From assembly GCF_016743775.1 (NCBI RefSeq), contig NZ_JAEQMY010000010.1, forward strand, positions 1 to 64,000: a DNA stretch of 64,000 bases. Reading direction: 5' to 3'. The DNA is from Microvirga aerilata (lineage in GTDB: Bacteria; Pseudomonadota; Alphaproteobacteria; Rhizobiales; Beijerinckiaceae). Below the pieces are notes generated by a model. That model saw only the letters and a list, made by a program, of their open reading frames with translations. It had not been told where the DNA came from and ran no database searches. Position 1 is the stretch's first letter, and the number at the start of each line of letters is the position of its first letter. Positions 63,219 through 64,000 of the stretch are shown here, piece by piece. The position numbers were made by a program, and so were the translations under genes.

Positions 63219-64000
63219 ATGAATCGGCAGGATTTCAAGAAGACGCTCATCGTTTTCCATGATCTCGTGATGACGGGCGTTGCCGTCATCGCGACCTTCT
63301 TTGTGCGCTTCGAAGGCCCGCTTCTGAACGAGCGACTGGTTTATCTGCCGCTGTTTTTGCCCCCCTTCATCGCTTTTGCCGGGGCGATCTACTGGTTTTC
63401 CCAGCTCTACCGGTCCAAGTGGCGCTTTGCCTCCCTGCCGGATCTCTTCAACATCTTTCGCGCGTCCGGCATCCTGGCGCTGGCCCTGCTGGTGGTGGAC
63501 TACGTCCTCGTCTCGCCGCAGTTCCTCGGCGCCTTCTTCTTCGGCAAGATCTCGATCGCCCTTTATTGGTTGATACAGATGTTCCTGCTGGGCGGCCCGC
63601 GGCTGGCTTTCCGTTACCTGAAATATGCCCGCTCCCGCCATACCCTGCAGCACGACTCGAGCACCCCGACCCTACTGCTCGGGCGCGGCAGCGACATCGA
63701 GGTCATTCTCCGGGCCATCGAGGCGGGCACGGTCAAGAAGATGCAGCCCAAAGGCATCCTGTCCTACCGCTCCGACGATCTCGGGCAGTCCATGCGCGGC
63801 GTGCCGGTGCTGGGCACGTTCAACGATCTCGACCAGGTGGTTCAGGATTTCCAGGAGCGGGGCATCCCCATCCGCCGCCTCGTCGCAACCCCGGGCGCGC
63901 TGATGCCGGAGGCGAACCCGGACATGCTGCTCGCCCGCGCCCGCCGCCTCGGCCTGCCGCTGGTGCGGGTCACGAGCCTGGGCGAGGGCATGCGCAACGC
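63219..64000 (+). CDS. CapD/WbpM-type polysaccharide biosynthesis protein (partial, runs off the window)
   Basis: An ATG at 63219 opens a frame with no stop to the window end (260 codons seen). Four membrane helices (about residues 10-130, for example TLIVFHDLVMTGVAVIATFF) are followed by the start of a Rossmann-like region (STPTLLLGRGSDIEVILRAI) and GVPVLGTFNDLDQVVQDF. This is the layout of membrane-anchored nucleotide-sugar 4,6-dehydratases, which act early in surface polysaccharide synthesis. The catalytic domain lies beyond the window, so the assignment rests on the N-terminal part. AAGG lies a few bases ahead of the start. Confidence 0.8.
   Translation, partial: MNRQDFKKTLIVFHDLVMTGVAVIATFFVRFEGPLLNERLVYLPLFLPPFIAFAGAIYWFSQLYRSKWRFASLPDLFNIFRASGILALALLVVDYVLVSPQFLGAFFFGKISIALYWLIQMFLLGGPRLAFRYLKYARSRHTLQHDSSTPTLLLGRGSDIEVILRAIEAGTVKKMQPKGILSYRSDDLGQSMRGVPVLGTFNDLDQVVQDFQERGIPIRRLVATPGALMPEANPDMLLARARRLGLPLVRVTSLGEGMRN

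Overview
This window looks like a chromosomal segment of a Hyphomicrobiales (Rhizobiales) alphaproteobacterium, most likely Methylobacteriaceae and perhaps Microvirga. The grounds are the many HWE/HisKA_2 histidine kinases, NepR and EcfG general-stress-response proteins, a ROSE-type thermometer ahead of an hsp20 gene, and the block lptC-lptA-lptB-rpoN-hpf-ptsN. The genus is inference from protein style, not a database result.

Positions 1-16.6 kb form an accessory-looking region of small, loosely packed genes with less GC-rich codon use than the rest. It holds a GAF-HWE kinase, a single-domain response regulator, a lipoprotein, a LuxR-type regulator with a degenerate receiver, two NepR-like anti-sigma factors, an EcfG-type sigma factor, a RecD2-like helicase, an Hfq paralogue, and a class III nucleotide cyclase fused to a winged helix. 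Mobile-element debris bounds it: a 59-bp segment occurs at 21-79 and again, inverted, at 15321-15379, and a tyrosine-recombinase fragment lies at 16301-16510. Sites of the EcfG type (GGAAC-N16-CGTT) precede nepR-ecfG, the cyclase, the lipoprotein and, farther away, an MscS channel; a one-mismatch site precedes the GAF-HWE kinase.

Positions 17.0-25.8 kb are a sugar uptake and hydrolysis locus: ATPase, two permeases and a binding protein, then a convergent cytosolic GH2 glycosidase and a divergent LacI-family regulator. Positions 25.8-34.8 kb and 41.8-44.3 kb hold sensor kinases and their debris: one hybrid kinase, two intact HWE kinases, one HWE kinase broken by a single TGA stop where its paralogue has Trp, and fragments of a PAS kinase and a receiver. 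Positions 35.0-39.7 kb are a three-gene minus-strand operon (GH1-like protein, ABC exporter, GT39-type membrane glycosyltransferase), followed by MscS.

Positions 44.5-52.3 kb hold a HugZ-like protein, a cyclase-TolB-TPR protein, a YihY/BrkB membrane protein, two Hsp20 chaperones, a second EcfG-type sigma factor, a response regulator and a ribonuclease D. Positions 52.4-57.5 kb are the conserved LPS-export/rpoN/hpf/ptsN core. The window closes with a chemoreceptor, a SIMPL-domain protein, a polyamine-type binding protein, a class I aminotransferase, and the 5' part of a CapD/WbpM-type polysaccharide biosynthesis gene that runs off the end.
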